A stretch of 64,000 bases of DNA from Tindallia sp. MSAO_Bac2 (GCA_003838145.1 QYZZ01000118.1:1-64000), one strand, 5' to 3'. Positions 16,059-25,682 are shown, counted from the stretch's first letter. Notes: generated by a model not told the origin, from the letters alone. Made by a program: numbers and translations.

Positions 16059-17102
16059 GTGAAAGTATCCTTTAAACGAATGATAGGGCAGGAACAGGTA
16101 AAAAAGTTGCTTTCCAGGGCTTTGGAAAACGGACAGCTCTCTCACGGATATCTTTTTGAGGGGCCTGAAGGACTTGGGAAACGAAAAATGGCCAAAGAAC
16201 TGGCGGCGGCGATATTCTGCAGCCAGGAAGATGCTCCCTGCGGAAGCTGCAACGCCTGCCGTCAGGTAGAAGCGGAAACCCATGCCGAGTTTCGCTGGAT
16301 CCGATCTTCCGAGGAAGGGAAGGAACCGACGGTTTCCGTGGATATGATCCGAAATCTGGTGAAAGATATCTATCTGAAACCCTATGAAACAGATTACAAG
16401 ATATATGTTATACCGGAAGCGGATACCATGACGCCTCAGGCACAGAACGCCCTTTTAAAAACACTGGAAGAGCCGCCGGATCACTCAGTTATCATACTGG
16501 TGACGCCAGAACCGGAGCGGCTGCTGCCAACCATTCTTTCCAGATGTCAGCGGCTGGTATTCCGTCCTGTAAAAAAAGAAGTGCTGGAAACCTATCTTCA
16601 GGAGGAGAAACAGATGACTCCGGATAAAGCAAAAACCCTGGCTGCTTTTGCCAACGGTATCCCGGAAAGAGCTGTTGAAATGTTGGAAAACGAAACCTAT
16701 CAGCAGGAATACAAAGACTTCCTGCAGTTAACAGACAGTATTATGGAGAAGAACTATGGCCTGGCCATTGAAAAAGGAGAATTCATGCAACAGAAAAAAA
16801 ACCAGGCTATGTGGGCACTGGCTTTTTGGCAGGAATGGCTTCGCGATCTTCATATAATTTTAATGGGCGGGTCGACAGACCTGCTGGTCCACCAAAATCA
16901 GGAGAGTCGTCTACGGAAACAAGCAGCTTTTTTTAACGAAAACACAATACAAACGGCTCAAAAATTGATGGAATCAGCTCGGGAAGATATTCGCACCCAC
17001 GGAAACCTTTCCTTTATTGTGGAAACCCTGCTTATTAACCTGGTGAAACTGGTAAAAGATCCATCACAAGCCGACCAGCTAGACGGGTTTTTGGACAGCT
17101 AG
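16059..17102 (+). CDS. holB: DNA polymerase III delta' subunit
   Basis: HolB is part of the clamp loader. The protein has the Walker A-like GPEGLGKRK (about residues 30-38), a zinc-binding cluster CGSCNAC (about 60-66) and LKTLEEPP, followed by the SRCQRL sensor segment. A GTG at 16050 is in frame, but the AGAGGTGG Shine-Dalgarno sequence covers it, so GTG at 16059 is preferred (347 residues). The 3' end overlaps the convergent TetR gene by 24 bp. The C-terminal domain is longer than the minimal fold but normal for Firmicutes. Confidence 0.92.
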   Translation: MKVSFKRMIGQEQVKKLLSRALENGQLSHGYLFEGPEGLGKRKMAKELAAAIFCSQEDAPCGSCNACRQVEAETHAEFRWIRSSEEGKEPTVSVDMIRNLVKDIYLKPYETDYKIYVIPEADTMTPQAQNALLKTLEEPPDHSVIILVTPEPERLLPTILSRCQRLVFRPVKKEVLETYLQEEKQMTPDKAKTLAAFANGIPERAVEMLENETYQQEYKDFLQLTDSIMEKNYGLAIEKGEFMQQKKNQAMWALAFWQEWLRDLHIILMGGSTDLLVHQNQESRLRKQAAFFNENTIQTAQKLMESAREDIRTHGNLSFIVETLLINLVKLVKDPSQADQLDGFLDS

Positions 17103-17738
17103 GCCGCGACGAAATAAATTCATAAAACGACGGGAACTATCGGCAATCCAGTCAGCCTTTTCAGAAGTCGAAGCCTCACTAAAGGCTTCTTTTTCCTGCT
17201 GTATCTGCTGGTTCACATAACGATGGAATTCCTCCAGCATCAGCTGGCAGCAAAATGTTACCAGTTTCGCATCTGCGTGGGTAACCACACTGCCCTTCAG
17301 CTGGCTCCTTACCAGCAGTTTATGCAGCAACTGCTGATGTTGCTGTGTCAGCTCATCGATCCGATCCTGACCAAAAGGGCTGAATCGTGGGTCTGTTGCA
17401 AAGCTGAGCAGCGAATGAAAAGAGGGATGCTGAAGGCGAAAACCGGTTTCCAGTCGAAGGAGAATTTCAAACACACGAAAAAAATCATCCGGGTGGGCAG
17501 GCATCCGGCTTTTCAGATAAAATTGTTTCATGGCAAATACATTTATGACCAGATAGTCATATAAATCCAGCTTATCAGAAAAATACTGGTAAAAGGTGCC
17601 TTTTGCCATCCCTGCTTTTTTCAGCAGCGCAGACAGGGAAGCTTGCTGATAAGGTTGATGGGCAAAGACCTCCAGAGCCATATCGAAGAACTCATCCTGC
17701 TTCTTTCCCGGTAGGTTTAAAAATGCTTTTTTTGGCAT
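17079..17738 (-). CDS. TetR-family transcriptional regulator
   Basis: A 219-residue regulator. The N-terminal helix-turn-helix includes ASLSALLKKAGMAKGTFYQYF (about residues 31-51), typical of TetR. The larger C-terminal part is the ligand and dimer domain and shows no recognisable ligand signature. The ATG at 17738 follows GGAGGTG, so the longer frame is not used. Its promoter overlaps a palindrome that fits a TetR operator, which implies autoregulation. It sits convergent to holB inside an otherwise conserved DNA-replication gene order, and no obvious target gene (transporter or enzyme) is adjacent. Confidence 0.88.
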   Translation of the reverse strand: MPKKAFLNLPGKKQDEFFDMALEVFAHQPYQQASLSALLKKAGMAKGTFYQYFSDKLDLYDYLVINVFAMKQFYLKSRMPAHPDDFFRVFEILLRLETGFRLQHPSFHSLLSFATDPRFSPFGQDRIDELTQQHQQLLHKLLVRSQLKGSVVTHADAKLVTFCCQLMLEEFHRYVNQQIQQEKEAFSEASTSEKADWIADSSRRFMNLFRRGLAVQKPV

Positions 17739-17751
17739 AGAAAACACCTCC

Positions 17752-17795
17752 ATGACTATACGGTCATCATATTTTATGGAGAGGACATTTGTCAA
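17752..17795 (-). promoter_or_regulatory. Promoter and palindromic operator of the TetR gene
   Basis: On the minus strand, TTGACA (17790-17795) and TATGAT (17766-17771) are separated by 18 bp. The palindrome ATGAC-TATACG-GTCAT (17752-17767) abuts and partly overlaps the -10 box. This is the classic arrangement for self-repression. Confidence 0.7.
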
Positions 17796-17898
17796 GAATA
17801 CAGATAAAAATGAGCCAATTAGCTTAAAAAAATGATTTCAGTGGAAAAATCTGATAGAATAGGGACGTACAAGTAGAAGGATCAGGGAGGAACGTTGT

Positions 17899-18798
17899 AT
17901 GAATGACAACAAATATCGAGTAGTAGGCGTCCGGTTTAAAAAAGCCGGTAAAATTTATTATTTTGATCCACAGGATTTTGAACTGGAAAAAGGATCTCAG
18001 GTAATTGTAGAGACAGCCCGTGGCATCGAATTTGGTGATGTGGTGGTTGGTATCAAAGAAGTAACGGATAAAGAGATTGTGGCTCCTTTAAAAAAAGTGG
18101 TACGGATGGTTACGGAAGAGGACATCCAGACTCACGAAGAAAACAAGCTTAAAGAGCAGGAAGCTTTTGAAGTGGCAACAGAGAAAATTGCAGGCCATAA
18201 CCTGGATATGAAACTGGTGGACGTGGAATTTACCTTCGACAAAAACAAAATTATATTTTATTTTACAGCAGACGGAAGAATTGACTTCCGGGAGCTGGTA
18301 AAGGACCTGGCATCCGTTTTTAAAACCCGTATTGAGCTGAGACAAATTGGTGTACGGGACGAAGCTAAAATGATCGGAGGCATAGGTCCCTGCGGCAAGT
18401 CATTGTGCTGTGCCACCTGGTTGGGAGACTTTGATCCGGTGACGATTAAAATGGCAAAAGAGCAAAATCTTTCACTGAATCCAACTAAAATATCCGGTAT
18501 CTGTGGCCGGCTTTTCTGTTGTCTCCGCTACGAGCATGAACACTATCATGAGGCTATTCGTCAAATGCCAGCCATTGGAAGCAAGGTAAAAACAGAGGAG
18601 GGCATCGGAGAAGTCGTAGAAACCGTAATTCTTGGAGGAAAAGTTAAAGTTAAACTGAAAAACCCTATGGATGATGTGGAAGAAATCAAAACCTTTTTCC
18701 TGGACGACATCACACCGGTTACAAAAAAGAAGCTGAAGCAACAGCTTAACGAAAAGAAAACAGATAAAGAAGTAAAAGATCTGGAGGATAAGAAATGA
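17899..18798 (+). CDS. ricT: RicT/YaaT, PSP1 domain protein
   Basis: RicT is part of the RicA-RicF-RicT complex that assists RNase Y maturation of mRNAs and influences sporulation and competence in B. subtilis. The 299-residue protein shows the PSP1 core, with cysteines in GPCGKSLCC and GICGRLFCCLRYEH (about residues 162-215) that can bind an iron-sulfur cluster. The start follows CAGGGAGG. The last bases overlap the next ATG (ATGA). The acidic and basic Lys-rich tail is common in this family. Confidence 0.92.
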   Translation: MNDNKYRVVGVRFKKAGKIYYFDPQDFELEKGSQVIVETARGIEFGDVVVGIKEVTDKEIVAPLKKVVRMVTEEDIQTHEENKLKEQEAFEVATEKIAGHNLDMKLVDVEFTFDKNKIIFYFTADGRIDFRELVKDLASVFKTRIELRQIGVRDEAKMIGGIGPCGKSLCCATWLGDFDPVTIKMAKEQNLSLNPTKISGICGRLFCCLRYEHEHYHEAIRQMPAIGSKVKTEEGIGEVVETVILGGKVKVKLKNPMDDVEEIKTFFLDDITPVTKKKLKQQLNEKKTDKEVKDLEDKK

Positions 18799-19532
18799 AA
18801 CAGTCATGGCTGAAACCGGGAGAAAGGATAGATGATCTCCAGTGCAAGGGTTTTCAGCTTATTCAGGATCCAAAATCTTTCTGTTTTGGAATGGATGCGG
18901 TCCTGATCAGCCATTTTGCAAAAATCCGAAGGAATGAAAAAGTAATGGATTTATGCACCGGAAATGGCGTCATCCCCATTTTACTGGCCGGCAAGAACCA
19001 GTCCGGGCAGTTTGCGGCAATGGAAATACAGCAGGATGCGTATGACCGGGCACTGCGAAGTGTCCGCATGAACAGACTGGAAGAGCGGATTGAAGTAATC
19101 AGAGAAGACGTCAGGAACAGCAGACAGGTTTTTGATGCCTCCAGTTTTGATGTGGTGGTAAGCAACCCACCCTACCTTCCGGCAGAAGGCCTTAAAAATC
19201 CAAGAATAGATAAGGCAATATCCCGACACGAAGTAATGCTGACCTTAGCAGATCTGATGGAACAAACAGCGTATCTTTTAAAGCCCGGCGGCCGGTTTTA
19301 CATGGTTCATCGGCCGGACCGGCTGGTGGATATTATGACCCTGTCCCGGCAAAACCGGCTGGAGGCTAAGTGGATGCAGATGGTACATCCGCGCAGTGAT
19401 AAAAAGCCAAATTTGGTTTTATTGCAGTTTGTAAAGAACGGCCGGCCGGAATTGAAACTAAAAGAACCCCTCTTTGTCTATGACGAAGAGGGGAACTATA
19501 CACCGGAACTACTGAAGTGTTACCAGTCCTGA
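18795..19532 (+). CDS. trmN6: tRNA1(Val) (adenine37-N6)-methyltransferase family protein (YabB)
   Basis: A 245-residue class I SAM methyltransferase. LCTGNGVIPILLA (about residues 55-67) is the SAM site and VVSNPPYLP (about 119-127) is the N6-adenine catalytic NPPY motif. In Firmicutes this gene (yabB) follows yaaT and precedes yabC/rsmI, as here. The tRNA substrate is inferred from E. coli TrmN6; other N6-adenine targets are possible. It is coupled to ricT by a 4-bp overlap and converges with rsmI, overlapping it by 13 bp. Confidence 0.85.
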   Translation: MKQSWLKPGERIDDLQCKGFQLIQDPKSFCFGMDAVLISHFAKIRRNEKVMDLCTGNGVIPILLAGKNQSGQFAAMEIQQDAYDRALRSVRMNRLEERIEVIREDVRNSRQVFDASSFDVVVSNPPYLPAEGLKNPRIDKAISRHEVMLTLADLMEQTAYLLKPGGRFYMVHRPDRLVDIMTLSRQNRLEAKWMQMVHPRSDKKPNLVLLQFVKNGRPELKLKEPLFVYDEEGNYTPELLKCYQS

Positions 19533-20407
19533 TGCACCGCCTGATACACTTCTCTTTTTGGTATGCCACGCAAAATCGCCACTTCTTTAATGGCGGTTTT
19601 TTTGTTGTTGCCTTCCTGAATCAAAAGATCCACATGTTCCTGCAGGCTCAAATGATCCCACTGAGATCTTGCATCCTCCTCCAGAGCAGACTCATCCGCA
19701 CCTTCCACCACAAGAACCATTTCTCCCTTCGGATCAGAGGGAAGATTCTCCAGATGCTCCAAAAGCTGTCCCAGAGGCATTCGCAGCCACTCTTCATGTT
19801 TTTTTGTCAGCTCCCGACCCAAAGAAGCATTCCGATTGCCCAGTGCTTCCAGCATTGCCTTAAGGGTTTGCTTAATGCGATGAGGGGCTTCATAAAAAAT
19901 AAGGGTTCGAGGATCCTGATATGCTTTTTCCAATTGCTGTTTCCGAAGTTTCTTATCCCGCTGAAGAAAACCTTCAAAGGCAAACCGGTCCGTTGGCAGA
20001 CCGGAAGCTACCAAAGCCGTCAGCATGGCAGAAGGACCCGGAAGCACTTCGAAAGGAATCTCCTCCCTCAAACAGGCCTGAACCATATCCGTTCCCGGAT
20101 CGGATACGCCCGGCATACCGGCGTCCGTTACCAGTGCCAGGACTTTGCCTTCCTTCAGCTGGCTGAGAATAACAGGCTCTTTTTCTTTTCGATTATGTTC
20201 ATGATAACTATACAGTGGCTTTTGTATCTCAAAATGCGTAAGCAGCTTCAGACTTCTTCTGGTATCCTCAGCATAAACAAGATCAGCCTGCTGCAAAACC
20301 TCCAGAGACCTAAGGGTCATGTCCCCCAGATTTCCCAGGGGCGTGGGGCAGAGGTAAAGCGTCCCGGGCTGCACCTGGAATCGGTATGTTTTTTCTTCCC
20401 TGTTCAT
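19520..20407 (-). CDS. rsmI: 16S rRNA C1402 2'-O-ribose methyltransferase
   Basis: RsmI methylates the ribose of C1402 in 16S rRNA. It is a 295-residue member of the tetrapyrrole-methylase fold: LYLCPTPLGNLGDMTLR near residues 17-33, then EDTRRSLKLL, VTDAGMPGVSDPG and VLPGPSAMLTALVASGLP in the expected order. The C-terminal helical domain (KKTAIKEVAILRGIPKREVYQ) is present. In B. subtilis this gene runs in the same direction as yabB; here it is inverted and faces it. Confidence 0.95.
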   Translation of the reverse strand: MNREEKTYRFQVQPGTLYLCPTPLGNLGDMTLRSLEVLQQADLVYAEDTRRSLKLLTHFEIQKPLYSYHEHNRKEKEPVILSQLKEGKVLALVTDAGMPGVSDPGTDMVQACLREEIPFEVLPGPSAMLTALVASGLPTDRFAFEGFLQRDKKLRKQQLEKAYQDPRTLIFYEAPHRIKQTLKAMLEALGNRNASLGRELTKKHEEWLRMPLGQLLEHLENLPSDPKGEMVLVVEGADESALEEDARSQWDHLSLQEHVDLLIQEGNNKKTAIKEVAILRGIPKREVYQAVHQDW

Positions 20408-20795
20408 TATAGAAATCCCCCTTGGGGTAAATAAAAATTTAGAATTATGGATTATGAATTATGAATTGAAAAGCGTAAAAGCAATTCGCGTCACAGTGGG
20501 GACGGAGCTCCTTTGCCCCGAAAGGCGTGGAGCAAATGACCTGCCGTCCCCACTGTGCCTCAACTGTGCCTAACTGGTCACAATGATGGGTTTTCCTTCG
20601 CGCCCCTTTGCGTTCTTCGTGGTTAAACACTTTTGTGTTTTCCCTAAAAGGCACAGGCACCCGTTCCGGGTACAGGTACCCGTTCCGGGCACAAGCAGTT
20701 GGTTTTTTAATGTTTCGAACTTGAACTTGACCTTTAACCTTTAACTTTTTCTTTTTCCCTATAACCTGCTTCACCTATCACCTATAACCTGAATT
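20408..20795. repeat. Repeat-mosaic spacer pncB-rsmI
   Basis: A 388-bp stretch without a gene. It contains Rep3 units next to rsmI (about 20440-20466), a full Rep6 palindrome (20492-20557, 14-bp perfect arms), a reversed Rep1 (20593-20626), reversed Rep4 units (about 20648-20697) and Rep7 units (about 20758-20793). Confidence 0.75.
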
Positions 20796-22226
20796 TTAGT
20801 TGTTCTTATACTGGTGCATCATGTCCTGTTTCAGCTTCCAAAGCTTTTCGGATAAATCCACTTTATAGATCTGAGGCAGCTGCAGGCGCTTATATTCCGG
20901 CCACAGACTGTCCAGCTCCAGCTGCGCATGATTTCGAACCTGCTGCACCGTTTGCTTTTCATATACAGATTTCCCTTTCCGGAAGAAAGGCACCATCAGT
21001 TCCTTGAGGGCATAGCGCCGGAAGGTTTTTGTTTTCCAGGTATAAACAGGATGAAAAATAGTCAGTGGCTGGCTTTCGTCAATCACCTCGTCATCCAGCA
21101 TAATCAGGTCGGCCAGAGAAAACAGACCGCTTTCATCATAAATTCGCGTTACTTTTTTAAAGCCGGGATTTGTAATTTTTTCCGGATTGTCAGAAATTTT
21201 TATTTTAGGTTCCAGCTCACCATTGTGCTCAGCTGCTGCCAATTTATACACACCACCCAAAGCCGGGCAGTTACTGGAAGTAATCAGATTAGTGCCGACA
21301 CCCCAGCTGTCTATGCGGGCTCCCTGCATTTTCAGGGAATGTATCTTATCTTCATCCAGGTCAGAAGAAGCTACAATGGTGGCGTTGGGGTAACCAGCAT
21401 CATCCAGCATCTTCCGGGCCATTTTAGTTAAGTAGGCAAGGTCACCGGAATCAATGCGAATTCCCTTTGGCTCATAACCTTTTGCCCGCAGCTCGTTAAA
21501 TACGGTTATGGCATTAGGTACTCCACTCTTTAATGTATTATATGTATCTACCAGCAACAGGCATTTATCCGGATAGGTTTTAGCATAGGCGCGGAAGGAT
21601 TCCAGCTCCGAATCGAATTTCTGAACCCAGCTGTGAGCATGAGTTCCTACAACAGGAATGTCGAATTTTCGTCCAGCCATAACATTAGAGGTGGCAACAC
21701 ATCCGCCGACATATGCGGCTCGGGATCCAAGCACAGCCGCATCCGGACCCTGTGCACGCCTGAGACCAAATTCAAAAACCGCATCTCCCTGTGCCGCCTC
21801 ACAAATACGGGCAGCCTTGGTGGCAATGAGGGACTGGTAATTAATTAAATTCAGGATGGAGGACTCGATGAGTTGAGCTTCAAAGCAATTAGCTTTAACC
21901 CGCATCACCGGTTCATGAGGAAACATAACGGTTCCCTCCGGAACGCCGTCTATATCCCCGGAAAAACGAAACTGCTTCAGTTTGTCCAGAAACTCCTTCC
22001 GGAACCCGACTTCCCGTAAATAGTGAAGATCCTCTTCTGAAAAATGAAGGTTTTCCAGATAATCGATAACGGAATCAACGCCGGCAATGATGGTAAAGCC
22101 GCTATTACATGGGTTTTTCCTGAAAAAAAGGTCAAAAACCACCTGGTCATCATTTAAGCCGCTGTCAAGATAGCCCTGCATCATACTTAACTGGTAAAAA
22201 TCTGTCATCATCGACAGGTTTCGCAT
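20796..22226 (-). CDS. pncB: Nicotinate phosphoribosyltransferase
   Basis: PncB salvages nicotinate into NAD synthesis. The 476-residue protein has the N-terminal LSMMTDFYQLSMMQGYL, the EFGLRRAQGPDAA segment with a phosphoribosyl-binding role, GTHAHSWVQ, and RIDSGDLAYL (about residues 249-258), all typical of the family. The start is preceded by AAGAGAGG. It is transcribed opposite to metG, with a repeat-containing divergent spacer. It is not part of the B. subtilis yaa-yab order, so this pncB/rsmI pair marks a local rearrangement. Confidence 0.94.
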   Translation of the reverse strand: MRNLSMMTDFYQLSMMQGYLDSGLNDDQVVFDLFFRKNPCNSGFTIIAGVDSVIDYLENLHFSEEDLHYLREVGFRKEFLDKLKQFRFSGDIDGVPEGTVMFPHEPVMRVKANCFEAQLIESSILNLINYQSLIATKAARICEAAQGDAVFEFGLRRAQGPDAAVLGSRAAYVGGCVATSNVMAGRKFDIPVVGTHAHSWVQKFDSELESFRAYAKTYPDKCLLLVDTYNTLKSGVPNAITVFNELRAKGYEPKGIRIDSGDLAYLTKMARKMLDDAGYPNATIVASSDLDEDKIHSLKMQGARIDSWGVGTNLITSSNCPALGGVYKLAAAEHNGELEPKIKISDNPEKITNPGFKKVTRIYDESGLFSLADLIMLDDEVIDESQPLTIFHPVYTWKTKTFRRYALKELMVPFFRKGKSVYEKQTVQQVRNHAQLELDSLWPEYKRLQLPQIYKVDLSEKLWKLKQDMMHQYKNN

Positions 22227-22434
22227 ATAAATCCTCTCTTTCCGCCAACTGGCAGGTTTTAATCTTTCCCCTTCGCATCCCTTCGCTTTCTTCGCGCCCC
22301 TTTTCGGCCCTCGTGGTTAATCGCTTTTGGTCTTTTGAACTATAATTATTAATTATCTATGATTCAAACCTAAAAGTCAATTGAACCGCATTATTGAAAA
22401 AGACGCTCTAAAACTTGGAAAGACTGCCACTGCC
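22227..22434. repeat. Divergent spacer pncB-metG with degenerate Rep1
   Basis: A reversed, degenerate and partly duplicated Rep1 lies at about 22266-22322, followed by AT-rich DNA. Nothing else was recognised up to the metG promoter. Confidence 0.55.
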
Positions 22435-22464
22435 TTGACAGGAGAAGCTTGTTTCCGTTATAGT
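22435..22464 (+). promoter_or_regulatory. Sigma-A type promoter of metG
   Basis: TTGACA (22435-22440) and TATAGT (22459-22464) are separated by 18 bp. The predicted leader is only about 35 nt, so no T-box or SAM riboswitch fits before metG. Confidence 0.7.
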
Positions 22465-22504
22465 AGAAGCATTAACCGTCTTTGACCGAAGAGGAGGAAT
22501 TAGA

Positions 22505-24526
22505 TTGTGTCAGGAAAAGCAAAAAACCAAAGGAAATAAAGGTACTTTTTATATCACTACTCCGATATACTACCCCAGTGGAAAGCTTCATATCGGCCAT
22601 ACTTACACCACGGTGGCTTCAGATGTGATGTCCCGCTTTAAAAGAGAAATGGGCTATGATGTTAAGTTCCTCACCGGAACCGACGAACATGGCGAAAAAA
22701 TCCAGACAACGGCAAAAGCATATGGAATGGAACCTAAAGCCTATGTGGATCAAATGGTGGCGGACATCAAAAAAATATGGGAAAGCATGGAAATCTCCTA
22801 TGACATTTTTATTCGAACCACAGACGAGATTCATAAAAAAGGCGTGCAGGCCATTTTCCAACAGCTGTATGACAAGGGTGACATCTATAAGGACGAGTAT
22901 GAAGGATGGTATTGTACCCCCTGCGAATCCTTCTGGACTGAAACCCAGCTGGAAGAAGGGCATAAATGCCCGGACTGTCATCGGGAAGCTCATTTGACCC
23001 GGGAAGAAGCATACTTTTTCAGACTCTCCAAATACCAGGATCCGTTGATTCAATACTATGAAGATCATCCGGAGATTTGCCTGCCGGAATCCCGGAAGCG
23101 GGAAATGCTAAACAACTTCCTGAAGCCGGGGCTGGAGGATCTCTGTGTATCCCGTACCAGTTTCGACTGGGGAATTCCAGTACCCTTTGATGAGAAACAC
23201 GTTATCTACGTATGGCTGGATGCCCTGTCCAACTATATCACCGCCCTGGGCTATGGCTCCCAGGAAAATCCGGAGCTGTATAACCAATACTGGCCGGCAG
23301 ACGTTCACCTGATGGCAAAGGAAATCGTTCGATTCCATACCATTATCTGGCCTGCTATGCTGATGGCGCTGGAACTGCCGTTGCCCAAAAAAGTATTCGG
23401 CCATGGATGGATTCTCTTTGGTGAAGACAAAATGTCTAAATCCAAAGGAAATATCGTCTATCCGGAGCCTTTTATCCAGCGATACGGTATAGACGCCCTG
23501 AAGTATTTTCTGCTGAGAGAATTCACCTTCGGTCAGGATGGGAACTTTACCAACACCCTCTTCCTGCAGCGGTACAACTCAGATCTGGCCAACGATCTGG
23601 GTAATCTGGTAAGCCGAACCGTTGCCATGATCGAACAGTACAATGAAGGAATCCTTCCAGCTGCTAAAGCCAAAGAACCTGTTGATGACGAGCTTAAGAA
23701 TCTGGCCATTTCAACAGCTGATCAGGTGGAAGCATTGATAGATGAACTTCAGTTCCATGAAGCACTGGAGCAGATCTGGAAAATAGTTCGCCGCTCCAAC
23801 AAATACATTGATGAAACCACCCCCTGGATTCTGTCCAAAGATGAAAGCCAAAAAGACAGACTGGACACGGTGCTGAATTATCTGGCGGAAAGCATTCGTA
23901 TTGTCAGTATTTTAATCAAATCTTTCATGGGGCATACTTCTGCCGAGATACAAAAACAGCTGGGCCTTCAGGATGCCAGCACCAGCTTAACCTGGGAAGA
24001 TGCGAAAACCTTCGATAAAATACCGGCAGACACAAAAGTAAAAAAAGGGGAAGCACTCTTTAAACGGCTGAAACTGGAGCAGGAAGCAAAAGAACTGGCA
24101 GCCGCCAACGAAGCCTACGCCAGGAAAATCCTTAAAGTTACGGACGCGAAAAAGGAAGACAAGAAAGAAGATAATAAAGAAACGGCAGCATCAGAGCCAA
24201 AAGAAGAAATCACCATTGATGACTTTGCGAAAATCGATCTGAAAGTAGCTGTGGTGAAAGAGGCGGAAAAACACCCCAAAGCAGATCGACTGCTGGTACT
24301 ACAGCTACAGGTTGGCGACGAGATCCGGCAGGTGGTTTCCGGCATAGCCCAGGACTACACACCGGAGGAACTGGTGGGGAAAACCGTTATTTATCTGCAA
24401 AACCTGAAGCCCATCAAGCTAAGAGGTGTTAAATCCCAAGGCATGATTATGGCCGCCGAAGGAGACGGAAAGCTGGGACTGCTGACAGTGGACAAAGATC
24501 TGCCGGATGGCAGCTCAGTAAGCTAG
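22505..24526 (+). CDS. metG: Methionyl-tRNA synthetase
   Basis: A 673-residue class I synthetase. HIGH is at residues 29-32 and KMSKS is near 309-313. A zinc-binding insertion carries the pairs CTPC and CPDC around 138-160. The C-terminal portion from about residue 567 (IDDFAKIDLKVAVV...) is the tRNA-binding Trbp111/Arc1p-type domain used for dimerisation. A Lys/Glu-rich linker precedes it. The TTG start follows GAGGAGGAAT. Its place before tatD and yabE matches B. subtilis metS. Confidence 0.97.
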   Translation: MCQEKQKTKGNKGTFYITTPIYYPSGKLHIGHTYTTVASDVMSRFKREMGYDVKFLTGTDEHGEKIQTTAKAYGMEPKAYVDQMVADIKKIWESMEISYDIFIRTTDEIHKKGVQAIFQQLYDKGDIYKDEYEGWYCTPCESFWTETQLEEGHKCPDCHREAHLTREEAYFFRLSKYQDPLIQYYEDHPEICLPESRKREMLNNFLKPGLEDLCVSRTSFDWGIPVPFDEKHVIYVWLDALSNYITALGYGSQENPELYNQYWPADVHLMAKEIVRFHTIIWPAMLMALELPLPKKVFGHGWILFGEDKMSKSKGNIVYPEPFIQRYGIDALKYFLLREFTFGQDGNFTNTLFLQRYNSDLANDLGNLVSRTVAMIEQYNEGILPAAKAKEPVDDELKNLAISTADQVEALIDELQFHEALEQIWKIVRRSNKYIDETTPWILSKDESQKDRLDTVLNYLAESIRIVSILIKSFMGHTSAEIQKQLGLQDASTSLTWEDAKTFDKIPADTKVKKGEALFKRLKLEQEAKELAAANEAYARKILKVTDAKKEDKKEDNKETAASEPKEEITIDDFAKIDLKVAVVKEAEKHPKADRLLVLQLQVGDEIRQVVSGIAQDYTPEELVGKTVIYLQNLKPIKLRGVKSQGMIMAAEGDGKLGLLTVDKDLPDGSSVS

Positions 24527-24846
24527 AAAAGCAGGGAAATCAGGTAATAGAGGAACAGGTTAAAAGTTAAAGGTTAAAAGCTTGTGCCCTTTAGGGTACC
24601 TGTGCCCGGAACGGTAACTGAACCCCCTCTCCCCCGGCGGGAGAGGGTTGGGGAGAGGGGGAAAGCAGCTCCGTCCCCATTGTGCATAACGAACTTGACC
24701 TTAATTATCAATTATCAATTGCCTTAACGCATTATCAATTGCCTTTATGCATTTGACCTTAATTATCAATTATCCATTGTCAATTATCAATTGCCTTAAC
24801 GCATTATCCATTGTCAATTATCAATTGCCTTTAAAAGGGGGTTCTT
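24527..24846. repeat. Repeat-mosaic spacer metG-tatD
   Basis: A 320-bp stretch without a gene: Rep7-like start, Rep4 units (about 24583-24615), a complete Rep5 (24623-24662), a Rep6 remnant (about 24668-24686), then several Rep2 units in tandem separated by CCTTAACGC or CCTTTATGC (about 24700-24832). Confidence 0.75.
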
Positions 24847-25617
24847 ATGTATTTTGACAGTCACGCCCATCTGGGTGATAAAAAGTTTGATTTAGACCGG
24901 GATAAAATGATTCAGCGAGCCCGGGAAAAACAGGTTTCTCTGATCCTCAATCCGGGAGCAGAAATGTCCAGCTCCCGAAATGCTGTTAGGCTGGCCGACA
25001 CCTATCCGGAGGTTTATGCGGCAGTGGGCATCCATCCTCATGACGCTAAAAATATGAAGGATGGGGACCTTAAGGAGCTGGAGGAACTGTCCCGGCACCC
25101 AAAAGTAAAGGCCATTGGCGAAATTGGCTTGGACTTTCACTACGATTTTTCACCAAGAGACATTCAGCGCAAGTGCTTTAAAGAGCAGCTGGAGCTGGCA
25201 AAAAAACTGGAGCTTCCGGTAATCATTCACGACCGGGAAGCCCATGGAGAAGTTTTCGAAATATTGGAGGAAGCCGACATTGCTGAAACCGGCTGTGTGA
25301 TGCACTGTTATTCCGGCAGTGCAGAGATGGCCATGGAATACGTAAAAAGAGGCATTTATATTTCCCTTGCCGGACCCATTACCTTTAAAAATGCGAGGAA
25401 AGCACGGGAAGTGGCACAGCAGGTACCACTGGAATGGCTGTTCATTGAAACCGACTGTCCTTACCTGGCACCGGTTCCACATCGTGGAAAGAGAAACGAG
25501 CCGGCACTGGTGCCCTTTGTGGCAGAAGCCATCGCCAAAGAAAAAGGCATCTCCGTCGAAGAAGTGGCACAGCAAACCATGGAAAATGCAAAAAACTTTT
25601 TCGGGATTCAGGAGTAA
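24847..25617 (+). CDS. tatD: TatD-family metal-dependent deoxyribonuclease
   Basis: A 256-residue TIM-barrel metallohydrolase. DSHAHLGD (residues 4-11) gives the HxH metal ligands, AIGEIGLDFHYDF the glutamate, IIHDREAH and HCYSGS later histidines, and FIETDCPYLAP the final aspartate. The TatD/YcfH family has 3'-5' nuclease activity in DNA repair and turnover. It follows metG as in many Firmicutes (B. subtilis yabD). The site AAGGGGG is adequate. A short terminator-like hairpin follows. Confidence 0.93.
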   Translation: MYFDSHAHLGDKKFDLDRDKMIQRAREKQVSLILNPGAEMSSSRNAVRLADTYPEVYAAVGIHPHDAKNMKDGDLKELEELSRHPKVKAIGEIGLDFHYDFSPRDIQRKCFKEQLELAKKLELPVIIHDREAHGEVFEILEEADIAETGCVMHCYSGSAEMAMEYVKRGIYISLAGPITFKNARKAREVAQQVPLEWLFIETDCPYLAPVPHRGKRNEPALVPFVAEAIAKEKGISVEEVAQQTMENAKNFFGIQE

Positions 25618-25652
25618 AGAATAAGGCTGAAAAAAAGATAAAAGGTGATCCT

Positions 25653-25682
25653 AAAAATTCTCCCTTGCAGGGGGAGTTTTTT
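25653..25682 (+). terminator. Intrinsic terminator after tatD
   Basis: CTCCC (25660-25664) pairs with GGGAG (25672-25676), preceded by an A run and followed by six T. The stem is short but the context is right for a terminator, possibly working in both directions. Confidence 0.6.

Noticed and set aside
22465-22504. T-box or SAM riboswitch before metG
   Set aside because: The promoter is only about 40 nt from the start codon, leaving no room.
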